In this document: positions 26,155 through 34,800 of the stretch, one piece after another | How positions within the stretch are numbered: the first letter of the stretch is position 1 | Layout: the number at the start of each line of letters is the position of its first letter | Assembly (NCBI GenBank): GCA_903857165.1 | Contig: CAIODU010000389.1 | Location: 1 to 35,730 of the forward strand | Direction of reading: 5' to 3' | Source of the DNA: an uncultured Methylococcaceae bacterium | Lineage (GTDB): Bacteria; Pseudomonadota; Gammaproteobacteria; Methylococcales; Methylococcaceae | DNA length: 35,730 nucleotides | Made by a program: the position numbers and the translations under genes | The notes under the pieces: model-generated | Seen by the model: the letters and a program-made list of their open reading frames with translations, nothing else | Told to the model about the DNA's origin: nothing | Databases searched by the model: none

Positions 26155-27381
26155 ATGCCCGGTTTTTTAAATATTCCAATCAATCATGCGCCACACACTG
26201 GCTCATTTATTCTACTTGGCGTGTGCTTTTGGTCGCTTTTTTTGCCCTTGACTGGTGCTGCCTGTGCCGAAGAAAGTACACCGGGCGGGCTTTTTGAAGC
26301 CCTGAGCGGAAAGAGTCCGAACGACTACCCCCTACTCAAAGATCATGGGCTAAACGTGGGCGGTTGGGCGACGGTGGGGTTCACTTACAACCCAGCCATC
26401 CCGTCTGATCGCAACAACACCCCAGTTTCGATGAATTTCAGGTCAAATGAATGGAACCTCCATCAATTGGATCTGTTTATTGAAAAACCCATGGACGCGG
26501 AAACCAAGGGTTGGGCGATTGGAGGTCGTTTCGATTTCATGTTCGGAACCGATACGCCTTACACACAGGCGAGGGGTGACTGGGACAGCCGACTGATCGG
26601 TGAGAATGTTTTCCGCTTCTACAAAATCGCCCTGCCCCAAGCCTATATCGACATCCGCACCCCTCTGGGTTCGGGGTTGACCGCCCGCATCGGCCATTTC
26701 TACTCGATACTCGGCTACGAATCCGTCCCTTCCCCGCCCAATTTTTTCTATTCCCACTCCTACAGCATGAAGTCCTCCCCTTTCACCCACACCGGCGTGT
26801 TGCTGTCCTACCCGCTTACCGGCGACTTCACGTTTTATTCCGGCGCAGTGACCGGCCCGGACAACTTTGACGACCAATTCGGGGCATGGAGCTTTCTCGG
26901 AGGATTCAACTGGAAGCTCAATGAGCAAGGCGCAAACTTCGCTGTCTCCGCATTGAGCGGGGATGTGAGTGAAACCGTCAATGACAACCTCACTTACTTG
27001 TCAGCCGTTTTGCAAATCCCCATCACGGAAAATCTGCGCTATGTGCTGCAACACGACAATGGCTGGCAGGCTCATGTGACTGACAATGGCGGCTTGGCTG
27101 GATGGTATTCCATCGTCCAATATTTGACGTGGCAATTTGAGGAGAAACTGGGGGTAGGCGGCAGGGCGGAATGGTTTCGGGACCAGAATGGCACCCGCTA
27201 CGGAATTCCAGACACCGGATATTACGAGTTCACCCTGGGAATGAACTGGAAACCGTTCAAGTGGCTGGCCGTCCGCCCTGAAGTTCGCTACGACTGGGCT
27301 GACGGCCCTGGGAAGGTTTATGACAACGGCAAGGAAAACAGCCAATGGTTGTTAGGGACAGATTTTGTGGTGTTGTTTTAA
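26155..27381 (+). CDS. Outer-membrane beta-barrel porin, BBP2/OmpL-like
   Basis: The 408-residue protein has an N-terminal hydrophobic segment (~17-38, cleavage near ACA/EES). A barrel domain follows with alternating aromatic strands such as LNVGGWATVGFTYNP, GLTARIGHFYSILGYES and RAEWFRDQNGTRYG, ending in FVVLF. The layout, including LPQAYIDI and the GYESVPSPPNFFYSHSY block, matches the putative beta-barrel porin-2 family. It probably makes a channel or surface barrel; the substrate is unknown. The leader upstream (25936-26154) is AT-rich and promoter-like, and no strong ribosome-binding site was seen. Confidence 0.85.
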   Translation: MPGFLNIPINHAPHTGSFILLGVCFWSLFLPLTGAACAEESTPGGLFEALSGKSPNDYPLLKDHGLNVGGWATVGFTYNPAIPSDRNNTPVSMNFRSNEWNLHQLDLFIEKPMDAETKGWAIGGRFDFMFGTDTPYTQARGDWDSRLIGENVFRFYKIALPQAYIDIRTPLGSGLTARIGHFYSILGYESVPSPPNFFYSHSYSMKSSPFTHTGVLLSYPLTGDFTFYSGAVTGPDNFDDQFGAWSFLGGFNWKLNEQGANFAVSALSGDVSETVNDNLTYLSAVLQIPITENLRYVLQHDNGWQAHVTDNGGLAGWYSIVQYLTWQFEEKLGVGGRAEWFRDQNGTRYGIPDTGYYEFTLGMNWKPFKWLAVRPEVRYDWADGPGKVYDNGKENSQWLLGTDFVVLF

Positions 27382-27404
27382 CGCTGGATCGCCTAGCGCA
27401 ACCA

Positions 27405-27632
27405 TTACCACCTTCGATAATAACCTCCCCGGTGAACCGGTGCGACCACGACTCGCCTGGGCGCAACCACTACCGCCCTACGCGGTGCGACTGGCCTACG
27501 CGCCACCACCGCGCCGTTGGGGCCGGCACAGCCCGCACGGTAGACGCCTCGCGCACAGACAACCGCCTGCGCATCCGTAACGGCAGTCAGCGCAAGAAAT
27601 ATAATGGCAAATGTCAGGAATTTAATTTTCAT
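27405..27632 (-). CDS. Small secreted Arg/Val-rich protein, unknown
   Basis: The ATG at 27632 is supported by a GGAGAAA ribosome-binding site, and the product has 75 residues. A signal peptide (MKIKFLTFAIIFLALTAVTDAQA) precedes a very basic low-complexity tail with CARGVYRAGCAGPNGAVVARR and repeated VVVAPRRV-like motifs, ending in GGYYRRW. The two Cys may pair. The repetitive basic mature region suggests binding to an envelope polymer, but this is speculation. It converges on the BBP2-like gene. Confidence 0.65.
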   Translation of the reverse strand: MKIKFLTFAIIFLALTAVTDAQAVVCARGVYRAGCAGPNGAVVARRPVAPRRAVVVAPRRVVVAPVHRGGYYRRW

Positions 27633-27757
27633 AGGGTTTCTCCCAATAACTTCAAAAAAAGGTAAAAAGACGGGTAACGCTCTGGATTCTTGCAAGTCAA
27701 TTGTACGTGTATGATAGCGTTATTCAATCCCCCCAGCCGCAAATAAAAAATACTCAG

Positions 27758-28954
27758 ATGACTGACCGATCCCTGCCGGACCTATCCCAACGCGCCCTGC
27801 CTGCCGTACTGGCGGCGCAATTCCTCTCCGCCTTGGCAGACAATGCTTTGCTGTTTGTAGCCATCGCCTTGGTGCAATCACAACACCGCCCGGACGAATG
27901 GGTGCCGTTGTTGCAAGAGTTCTTCGTGCTGGCCTTCGTCCTTCTGGCCCCTTTTGCAGGGCCATTTGCCGACGCCTTGCCCAAGGGGCGGGTGATGATA
28001 CTGTCCAATGGGCTTAAATTATTGGGTGCCGGGGCGATGCTATCCGGGGTCCATCCGCTGTTGGCCTATGGCATGGTCGGCGCGGGCGCGGCAGCCTATT
28101 CGCCAGCCAAATACGGCATCCTGTCCGAATTGGTGGTGGCGGAAAAGCTGGTGAAAGCCAATAGCATGATGGAAGGCTCGACCATTGTTGCGATCCTATT
28201 GGGGGTGGGGTCCGGCGGTTGGCTGGCGGATCGCTCCATTGCCATAGGATTATGGAGCGTTGTGGCTTGTTATTTCGCCGCCATGCTGGCAAATTTATTG
28301 ATCCCGAAGCTGCCCGCCGTCCATCCCGGAGTGGCTTTCCGTCCTTGGGCAATGATCGTGGATTTTTTCCATACCACTTGGGGCTTGGCGAAGGATCGCG
28401 ATGTGCGCTTTTCGCTCGCCTGCACTAGCCTGTTTTGGGGCAGCGGCGCGACCTTGCGGCTGTTGCTGGTCGCCTGGGTCCCCGTGGCATTGGGTATATT
28501 GGACACCTCCACGCCGGCCAATCTTAACGGCGCGGTGGCCGTCGGCATCGCTTTGGGCGCGGGGTTGGCATCCGTCTGGATCAAGCTGGAAACGGTGAAC
28601 CGATCATTGATTCCCGGTCTGTTGTTGGGTCCGGTGATCATGCTGCTAACCCAAGTCAAAGGGTTGGCCGAAGCCAGTGTTTTATTGGCAGTGGTTGGCC
28701 TGTGCGGGGGCTTGTTCGTCGTGCCGTTGAACGCTTTGCTGCAAGATCGCGGGCACGAAACCGTGGGCGCAGGCCACGCAGTGGCGGTCCAAAACCTGTT
28801 CGAAAACCTTGCCATGCTGGGCATGATCGGGCTTTACACCCTTTCCATCAAATTGGGGATGAATGCCATAAATGTCGGTCTGGCCTTTGGGGGGCTAGTG
28901 CTGGTCGGTTTGATCCCGATTGCAGTGGCGAGGCTATGGCATAAAGCAGCGTAG
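27758..28954 (+). CDS. lplT: Lysophospholipid transporter LplT (MFS)
   Basis: The ATG at 27758 gives 398 residues; an upstream open frame lacks conserved residues. Characteristic LplT motifs are the N-terminal AAQFLSALADNALLFVAIAL, YSPAKYGILSELV, ANSMMEGSTIVAILLG, and VPLNALLQDRGHETVGAGHAVAVQN. Twelve hydrophobic segments are evident. LplT flips lysophospholipids from the outer to the inner leaflet of the cytoplasmic membrane for re-acylation. In enterobacteria it is linked to the acyltransferase gene aas; no such gene is adjacent here. Confidence 0.93.
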   Translation: MTDRSLPDLSQRALPAVLAAQFLSALADNALLFVAIALVQSQHRPDEWVPLLQEFFVLAFVLLAPFAGPFADALPKGRVMILSNGLKLLGAGAMLSGVHPLLAYGMVGAGAAAYSPAKYGILSELVVAEKLVKANSMMEGSTIVAILLGVGSGGWLADRSIAIGLWSVVACYFAAMLANLLIPKLPAVHPGVAFRPWAMIVDFFHTTWGLAKDRDVRFSLACTSLFWGSGATLRLLLVAWVPVALGILDTSTPANLNGAVAVGIALGAGLASVWIKLETVNRSLIPGLLLGPVIMLLTQVKGLAEASVLLAVVGLCGGLFVVPLNALLQDRGHETVGAGHAVAVQNLFENLAMLGMIGLYTLSIKLGMNAINVGLAFGGLVLVGLIPIAVARLWHKAA

Positions 28955-28960
28955 CGCCCA

Positions 28961-29159
28961 TTACTGGGGGGAATACGGTAATCCTGCATCGAAACGCGAC
29001 TGCCAGTGCCGCAGATGAAGCCCGGCCAATGGCGGATCGTTCCACTTCGATTCGCGATTGTGGATCGGGAATGGCTTCAGTGGTCGTGCAGGAAACCAAG
29101 CCGGGCAAAAGACAGGCGGCAAACAACCCCTTGATAAAATGAAATACGGTTCTTGACAT
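28961..29159 (-). pseudogene. Small lipoprotein gene, probably frameshifted
   Basis: The frame from ATG 29159 encodes a convincing lipoprotein start: MSRTVFHFIKGLFAACLLPG then LVSC as lipobox and TTTEAIPDPQS. It then runs into the 3' end of lplT as antisense. One frame over, the same DNA encodes WNDPPLAGLHLRHWQSRFDA then GLPYSPQ and a stop at 28961, only 6 nt past the lplT stop. Joining the two frames with a single-base shift gives a ~65-residue lipoprotein that fits the available space. It could be a real mutation or an assembly error. No strong ribosome-binding site was seen. Confidence 0.5.
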
Positions 29160-29253
29160 GCTAAGACAGCTCAGGACATTTGCGAGAATGGCTTAACCCG
29201 TGGGGTGGCCTTCAGGACACCAAAGCGCACTGAAGGGCAGGGGCTATTATTTA

Positions 29254-29393
29254 CTGATGTTACGCAGCATTTGTGCAGGAGCGTCAAAGCTTGCTTTGAC
29301 ACTGGGGCTGGAGTGGCAAAGCTTGCTTTGCCTGTCAAAGCAAGCTTTGACGCTCCATCGTTATCCGGCTTAAATGCTCGTGCGTAACATCAG
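29254..29393. mobile_element. MITE-like element, copy 2, with target duplication
   Basis: This 140-bp element has the same terminal inverted repeats as copy 1 (ctgatgttacgc at 29254-29265 and its complement at 29382-29393). It is flanked by ttattta on both sides (29247-29253 and 29394-29400), a 7-bp target duplication. It carries three internal caaagcttgctttg-type palindromes and ggagcg/cgctcc arms. It is longer than copy 1 by an extra palindrome. It sits just downstream of the AAA+ ATPase gene stop. Confidence 0.87.
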
Positions 29394-29412
29394 TTATTTA
29401 TCAAAAATCGCC

Positions 29413-30939
29413 TTAGCGATGATCCCCCAGCGAGGCCGGTGCGGCACGATCCCTCGCCCAACTGCGGATGTGGTCGACTTGTTCTTTCATCGTCCTCGAC
29501 AGCGGCACGATGTTGCCCGCCGTGCGCAGCAAATCCTCCAAAGTCATTTCCCGGTTCTCCAGCTTGGCGCGGGTGACGGCGGAAACGACGCATTGCTCGC
29601 ACTCTGCACCTGTCCAACCCTTAGTCAATTTAGTCATCCGCTCGACACCAAAGCCAGTCGGGTCAATGCCGCGCCGCTTCAAATGAATGTTCAAGATTTC
29701 GATGCGCTCCTCGTCCATGGGTATATCGACGAAAAACACTTCGTCGAAACGGCCTTTGCGGATCATTTCCGCCGGTAGCAAGTCAATGCGGTTGGCGGTT
29801 GCCGCCACGAACAAGCCCCTCACCTTTTCTTGCATCCAAGTCAGGAAAAACGCAAAAATGCGCCCTTGCTCACCGGAGGATTCGGCGGAGGTGATGCCCA
29901 TTTCGATTTCGTCAAACCAAACCACCGCCGGGGCAATCGCTTCCATCGTGCGGCAGGCGCGGGCAAATGCCCATTCCGGGTTGCCGTGCCTCCCTGAGAA
30001 TATCTCGGTCATGTCGATGCGGTAGAGCGGCAACTCGAAGCAGGAGGCGACGGCTTTGACGGAGAGGCTTTTCCCGCAACCGGACACCCCCATCACCAGC
30101 ACCCCTTTAGGCACCAACTCGGCACCGATGCTGTCGCGCATCAAAAACAATTGGCGCCGTTCCAGCAGCCATTTCTTCATCACCTCCAACCCGCCGACGG
30201 TTTCGATCTTTGCGCCGTCGGCAATATATTGGATGGTCCCGGAGCGATTGACCAGCAAACGCTTTTCTTCGAACAAAACAGGCAGCGAATCCATGCCGAG
30301 ATGACCGGTTCCGGCGACGGCGCGATGGATCGCAAAGCCCGCCTCGTCGAGGGTCAGGCCTTGCAAAGCGCGGGTCATGTGGATTAAGGTCTCTTCGCTG
30401 GTGTCGACCGTCCCGCCCTTGGCAACAATGGCCGTCGCCTGCTCTTCCAAAAACGTCTTGATTTCATTGAAATCGGGGATGTTCAGTTCGATGTAAACGA
30501 TATTGCGGCTGATTTCCTCGGGGATGAAACGGATGGGCGAGGAAATCACGACGAACTTGCTTTGGCCGAAGCACAGTTCATAAAGGTCGCGTATGCGCCG
30601 GACGACCACCGCCTCATGCAAAGCATCGTGGAAATCCTTCATATGGAAAATGGCCGGGCCTTGATAATTGGCGATAAAGTCCAGCGCGGCGCGGGGGTTG
30701 GTCGTATCATGTTCCGACTTGATGCCATTGGGGTCGATCAAGCCATCCGTCAAACTCCACGACCAATAAGGGAGTGGCGCGGCAAAAAAGTTTTGCGCCC
30801 CCTCGCGCAGCAACCTTGAGACACGCTGCTCTTCGGCAGTCATGATGTACAGGATGGGGCGGCCAGAGGCAAGCAAATCCTTTAACAGTTTGCTTGACTT
30901 GCTTTCTAAATTCATGGACGGGGAAGCTTGCGTTGCCAT
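29413..30939 (-). CDS. AAA+ ATPase, Ycf46-like
   Basis: The ATG at 30939 gives 508 residues; a TTG at 30975 would add 12. The N-terminal ~240 residues form a degenerate ATPase-like region (GRPILYIMTAEEQRVSRLL, FVVISSPIRFIPEEI). A full AAA+ module follows: Walker A GVSGCGKS, Walker B AVVWFDEIE, sensor-1 VAATAN, arginine-finger-type RKGRFDEVFFVD and a C-terminal lid. This layout matches Ycf46, known in cyanobacteria and plastids, where it has been linked to photosynthesis and CO2 responses. Its role in other bacteria is not known to me. It is probably a cytosolic remodelling ATPase, and its target cannot be inferred from neighbours. Confidence 0.88.
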   Translation of the reverse strand: MATQASPSMNLESKSSKLLKDLLASGRPILYIMTAEEQRVSRLLREGAQNFFAAPLPYWSWSLTDGLIDPNGIKSEHDTTNPRAALDFIANYQGPAIFHMKDFHDALHEAVVVRRIRDLYELCFGQSKFVVISSPIRFIPEEISRNIVYIELNIPDFNEIKTFLEEQATAIVAKGGTVDTSEETLIHMTRALQGLTLDEAGFAIHRAVAGTGHLGMDSLPVLFEEKRLLVNRSGTIQYIADGAKIETVGGLEVMKKWLLERRQLFLMRDSIGAELVPKGVLVMGVSGCGKSLSVKAVASCFELPLYRIDMTEIFSGRHGNPEWAFARACRTMEAIAPAVVWFDEIEMGITSAESSGEQGRIFAFFLTWMQEKVRGLFVAATANRIDLLPAEMIRKGRFDEVFFVDIPMDEERIEILNIHLKRRGIDPTGFGVERMTKLTKGWTGAECEQCVVSAVTRAKLENREMTLEDLLRTAGNIVPLSRTMKEQVDHIRSWARDRAAPASLGDHR

Positions 30940-30975
30940 TGGCTTTACTCGCGGGGTTGGAGGGTTCAGGCTCAA

Positions 30976-31284
30976 TCTACGGGGTGATTGGCAGTGAGGT
31001 TTGCACTGGGGGGGTATTATAACAAGTCACAGGCGCGAGGGTGGGGAAAGGCAGCGCCGCCAGCAATTCTGATTTTGGCAAAAGCCGTCGGGTTAGTGGC
31101 AAGAGAGGGAATCCTGCCCCCAGGGTACGTTGCGCGTAGCTTTCCAAGGGACAACGGTACGCAAAGCGTGTGTGCGCACCATAACCCGGAAACATGGCAG
31201 CTTGGCTGGTTACGGTGCGCGTCAGGGTCAAGTCGAACGGCAAGATTGCTGAATGCGCACCTAACCCGCCCTACAATACTCACG
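30976..31284. repeat. Gene-free spacer with related repeat half-sites
   Basis: No convincing gene lies in this ~300-nt spacer. Three related words, gcgcaccataaccc (31174-31187), ggttacggtgcgc (31208-31220) and gcgcacctaaccc (31255-31267), alternate in orientation and could pair. The edge ctaacccgccctac resembles a dispersed 'GTAGGGTGGGTTA' type repeat seen in many bacterial genomes. Open frames here have no recognisable motifs and look like chance translations. Confidence 0.5.
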
Positions 31285-31842
31285 TTAAAATGGCTTTCGC
31301 TCCAATTTTTTTGCGCCGGCCAGCAGCCCAAGCCCGAGCAGGAGGCAAGCCAAGGTATCCGGTTCCGGGACATTCTGCTGAAGTGTGAAATTGGCCTCGG
31401 TCAGTGCAACGGGCGGGTCCACCGGTAGCCCGCCTTCGGCGGAGAAAAAGCCTAAGTCCCCAGGCCCAAAACCCGAGGTGAACAGGATGGTGTTCGCACC
31501 CTGTGTTCCGGTGTAGTCGAAACCGACATAAAGCGTCCCAGTGCCGGGGTCATACACCCATGCCTTCGGGTCTCCAGGCGTACTCTCGGCCAAGGTGTAA
31601 GTCTGGCTGTTGAAGGTGAACGAAAAGCTGGTCAACGGCGCACTCGAATAGCCGCCACTCGGTGAGGACAGGGCCGTGCCGTCAAATTTAAGCGTACCTG
31701 TCCCAATGCCGGGTACGCTGATGTTAATCGTTTGATTGCCCAAACTGGGGTTGATCGGGATGGGAGCCGCGTGAGCAGTACCGACAAACGCCAAACTTGC
31801 CAATGCAAAGGCGCGGGCTGCGGGTGAAAATGCAAAGTTCAT
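31285..31842 (-). CDS. PEP-CTERM sorting-domain exported protein
   Basis: The 185-residue product starts with a Sec signal (FALASLAFVGTAHA/A). A beta-rich Ser/Thr/Gly middle follows, and it ends in the classic PEP-CTERM tail: VPEPDTLACLLLGLGLLAG then AKKLERKPF. Such proteins are exported, then processed and anchored or released by EpsH/XrtA-type exosortases, often in exopolysaccharide-producing bacteria. No exosortase gene lies in the window. An AAGGAA ribosome-binding site precedes the ATG. It follows the large Gly-rich protein gene by 17 nt in the same direction and may be co-expressed with it. Confidence 0.92.
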   Translation of the reverse strand: MNFAFSPAARAFALASLAFVGTAHAAPIPINPSLGNQTINISVPGIGTGTLKFDGTALSSPSGGYSSAPLTSFSFTFNSQTYTLAESTPGDPKAWVYDPGTGTLYVGFDYTGTQGANTILFTSGFGPGDLGFFSAEGGLPVDPPVALTEANFTLQQNVPEPDTLACLLLGLGLLAGAKKLERKPF

Positions 31843-31859
31843 AGAATCGGTTCCTTAAA

Positions 31860-34800
31860 TCAGTAGAGCAGATTGTAAGTTTGGCACAAGGTGGCAGCGT
31901 TGACCCCGTTACCCTTGACGAGCGCGTAGTTCACGGGCGTGTATACACTACCCGCACTGCCGTCCCGGTCAAACTTGAGATAAGCTCCGCCGGTGGTGTC
32001 CGTGCAACTGAAATATCCTCCAGTTAAAGGATTGGCACCCGGATGACCGGCGGCTTGCAGAACCTTGCGCACGTCTAGCCAATCTTCGCCTGGCACGAAG
32101 TCGGTGACGACATCGGCATCAATGACGTAGCTCCATATCACCGTATCCCGGCCTGCTCCCAAGGTCATGACTTGTTTGCCGGAAGCCGAAATCACCACGT
32201 CGTCGCCACTCCCGGCATTGACGAAGGAATTGGCGGTTTTGGCGGTGAGGATGTCCGAGGTGGCTCCCCCGCTCAGGGTGGTGGCGCTGGTTTGCGGTAC
32301 TGCATGGTATTCCAGTGCGCCGATTTCCACGAGGGTGTCTTGGATGCGCGGCTGGTTGCCAAGGTCGGTTGCTTGTGTGACGAGGGTATTGTCGCCAACA
32401 TTGAGGGCGGCCGAGGTGCTGGCGGCAAGGCTGACACTGCCTCGTTCCGGGTCCAGCAGCATCGGGTTCGCATCCAAATTGCCCCCATTGTCCGTGCCAA
32501 AGCTTGCGTTCCAACTCGTGCTACCGCCTGAGCCTTGCACGATGCTGTTAGTCACCGTCGCGGAAGCACCGCCGGTCAGGCTGAGTTCGCCGCCGGTGTC
32601 GCCCCATAGGATGGTGTTATACAGCCCTAAACTGCCTGAGTCAGACTTGACTGCCCCGCCCGTATTGCCACTCACGGTAGTATTAACCAAAGTCATTGCA
32701 CCGACAGTATTCGCCAATGCGCCGCCACTGTCCGCGGTGTTGCCGGTGAATGCCGCGTTGACGAATGTCGGGTTGCCGCTGGTTGACAGGAAGCCCGCGC
32801 CGCTGTCGCTTGCGCGGTTGCCGATGAAATAGGCGTGGCTCACGCTCTGCGACCCGCCCTGGTTCAGCCAGCCGCCGCCGCTGGACTCGTCGCCGCTGGC
32901 ATCGCCGCCGGTGACGAAGAAGCCGTCAATCAACGTGTCCGAATCCACGACATACGTTTTAACTACGTGCTGGCTGTTGTCGCCTTGGATGTCCGAGGCA
33001 TTTTCAGCCATGTTATTACTGTCGGTATTGGTGTCATCCTGATGGATGTCGCCGCTCAGGATGGTTCGGTTGACCCAGCTATTGCGTTGCGAGGCTGAGG
33101 TCTCGTTACCGGCAAAGCCGCCGAGCAGTTGCAGCTTGGGCGGCACGACGAAGCTGACCAGCGGTTCGTTGCTGTCGCCAGTCAGACTGACATCCGGGTA
33201 GTAGACACCCATAGCCACCCAGGTCTCGCCGCCGCCGGCGTGACCGTAGACCAGCGCGTCTTGCAAGGTGTTGAACGCGGTGCCCCAACTGGTTCCGATG
33301 CCGTTTGCCCCCGCCGACGAGTTGACGTAATAGACCGGGCAGACATCGCCGCGCCCATCGTTGTTGGTGTCCGTTTGTCCGGGGTTGGCGACCGTCGGGC
33401 AGTTGTCCGTCGTGTCGGCGATGCCGTCACCGTCGCGGTCGAAGGCAAAGCTTGCCGCGACAGTGCAATTGCCGGTGATGGCACTGGTTGTGTAGGTGGC
33501 GCCGGTCAAGCTACCGCCGCAAGTGCCGCCGACGCTGGCGACGTAGCCGGAGTTCGCGTTGACGGTGAATGTCGAGGTCGCGTTATAGTTCACCGACTGT
33601 GCTGTGTTCGGGCTGATGCTGCCGTTCGCCCACGCGCTGGGTGTCACCGTGTAGCTGATGGCGGTGAAACTGGCAGTGACCGCACAATTGCCGGTGATCG
33701 CCCCTGTGGTGTAGGTGTTGCCCGACAAGCTGCCGCCGCACCCGGTGACGCTGGCAATGGTGTAGCCGGTGTTGGCGGAAACGGTGAATTGCGTCGTCCC
33801 GCCCGATGCCACGGTTTGCGCGGTGTTTGGGTTGATGCTGCCGCCCGTTCCGGCACTGGGAGTCACGGTATAATTGGTGACAGCCGTACCCGTGCCTTGA
33901 ATCAGGAAGGTGTAAGGGGTTTGGGTGGTATCGCCGTTGGCGATGCTCACCGTACAGGTATCCGTGCCGGCATTGGTCGGGTTGTATTGTGCGACGAATG
34001 GAGTCGCGCTGCTTGCCGCTACGCTGTTGCCGGGCTGCGTGGTGACACTGAATTCGCCGCAACCCGCCCCATTCAAGCTGATCGGCGTGGTGACCGACAA
34101 GGCCGCAGTGCCGACGTTCCGCACGGAGAAGGTTTTACTGACCGGAGAGCCGGCCGGGGTGCTGCCAAAATCGGTATTGTCGGTAGTGCTAGGCGTGGTG
34201 TCGCCATTGGCGATGGACACCCCGTTGCCCTGCACGTCAAGTACCGGCGCACAAGCCGCGACCAGCGCACTCTGGCTGGCGTTGTAGACATTGACGTTGT
34301 CGGTGTTGGTTGAACCGGCGTTGCCCGCGCTGCTGCCGGTGAAGGTCACGCCGCAAGAGGCCGCGTTCACCGTGGCACTGCAATTAGTTGCATCTTCCGT
34401 TGAGGTACAAATAAAAATAGCGCCGCCCTTGGCTTGACCGTTGTTAACGAAACTGACGCCGCGAGTCGCGCTGCTGCTGGCGAAACTGACGTTGTGGAAG
34501 GTCAAAGCCCCGGCCTTGGCAAACACTGCCCCGCCGGCACCTAAGCCGCCGCCGCCGCTGCCATTGACTTTAACCCCGTTCGAACCGCCGGCCCCGCCGC
34601 CCCAGCCGCCAGCCCCGCCGGCACTCTTGTAACCGCCGCCGCCGCCGCCGCCGCCAAAGCCACCCGAAGCACCGGGTCCGCCACCATCATAGCCGGAACC
34701 GCCGCCGCCGCCGCCGAAGCCGCCCTTGCCGCCGCCAGTGCTGTCCGGGTTGCTCCCACTGCCGCCGCCGCCGCCGCCGAAGCCGCCGGCAGCACCGGCA

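Noticed and set aside
28848-28960. Antisense continuation of the lipoprotein frame into lplT
   Set aside because: It is the unshifted frame running through the opposite strand of lplT. The alternative frame gives a sensible stop just outside lplT.
30988-31428. Plus-strand 146-codon frame and minus-strand 118-codon frame in the spacer before the PEP-CTERM gene
   Set aside because: Both cover repeat-like DNA and lack recognisable domains; part overlaps the PEP-CTERM gene.
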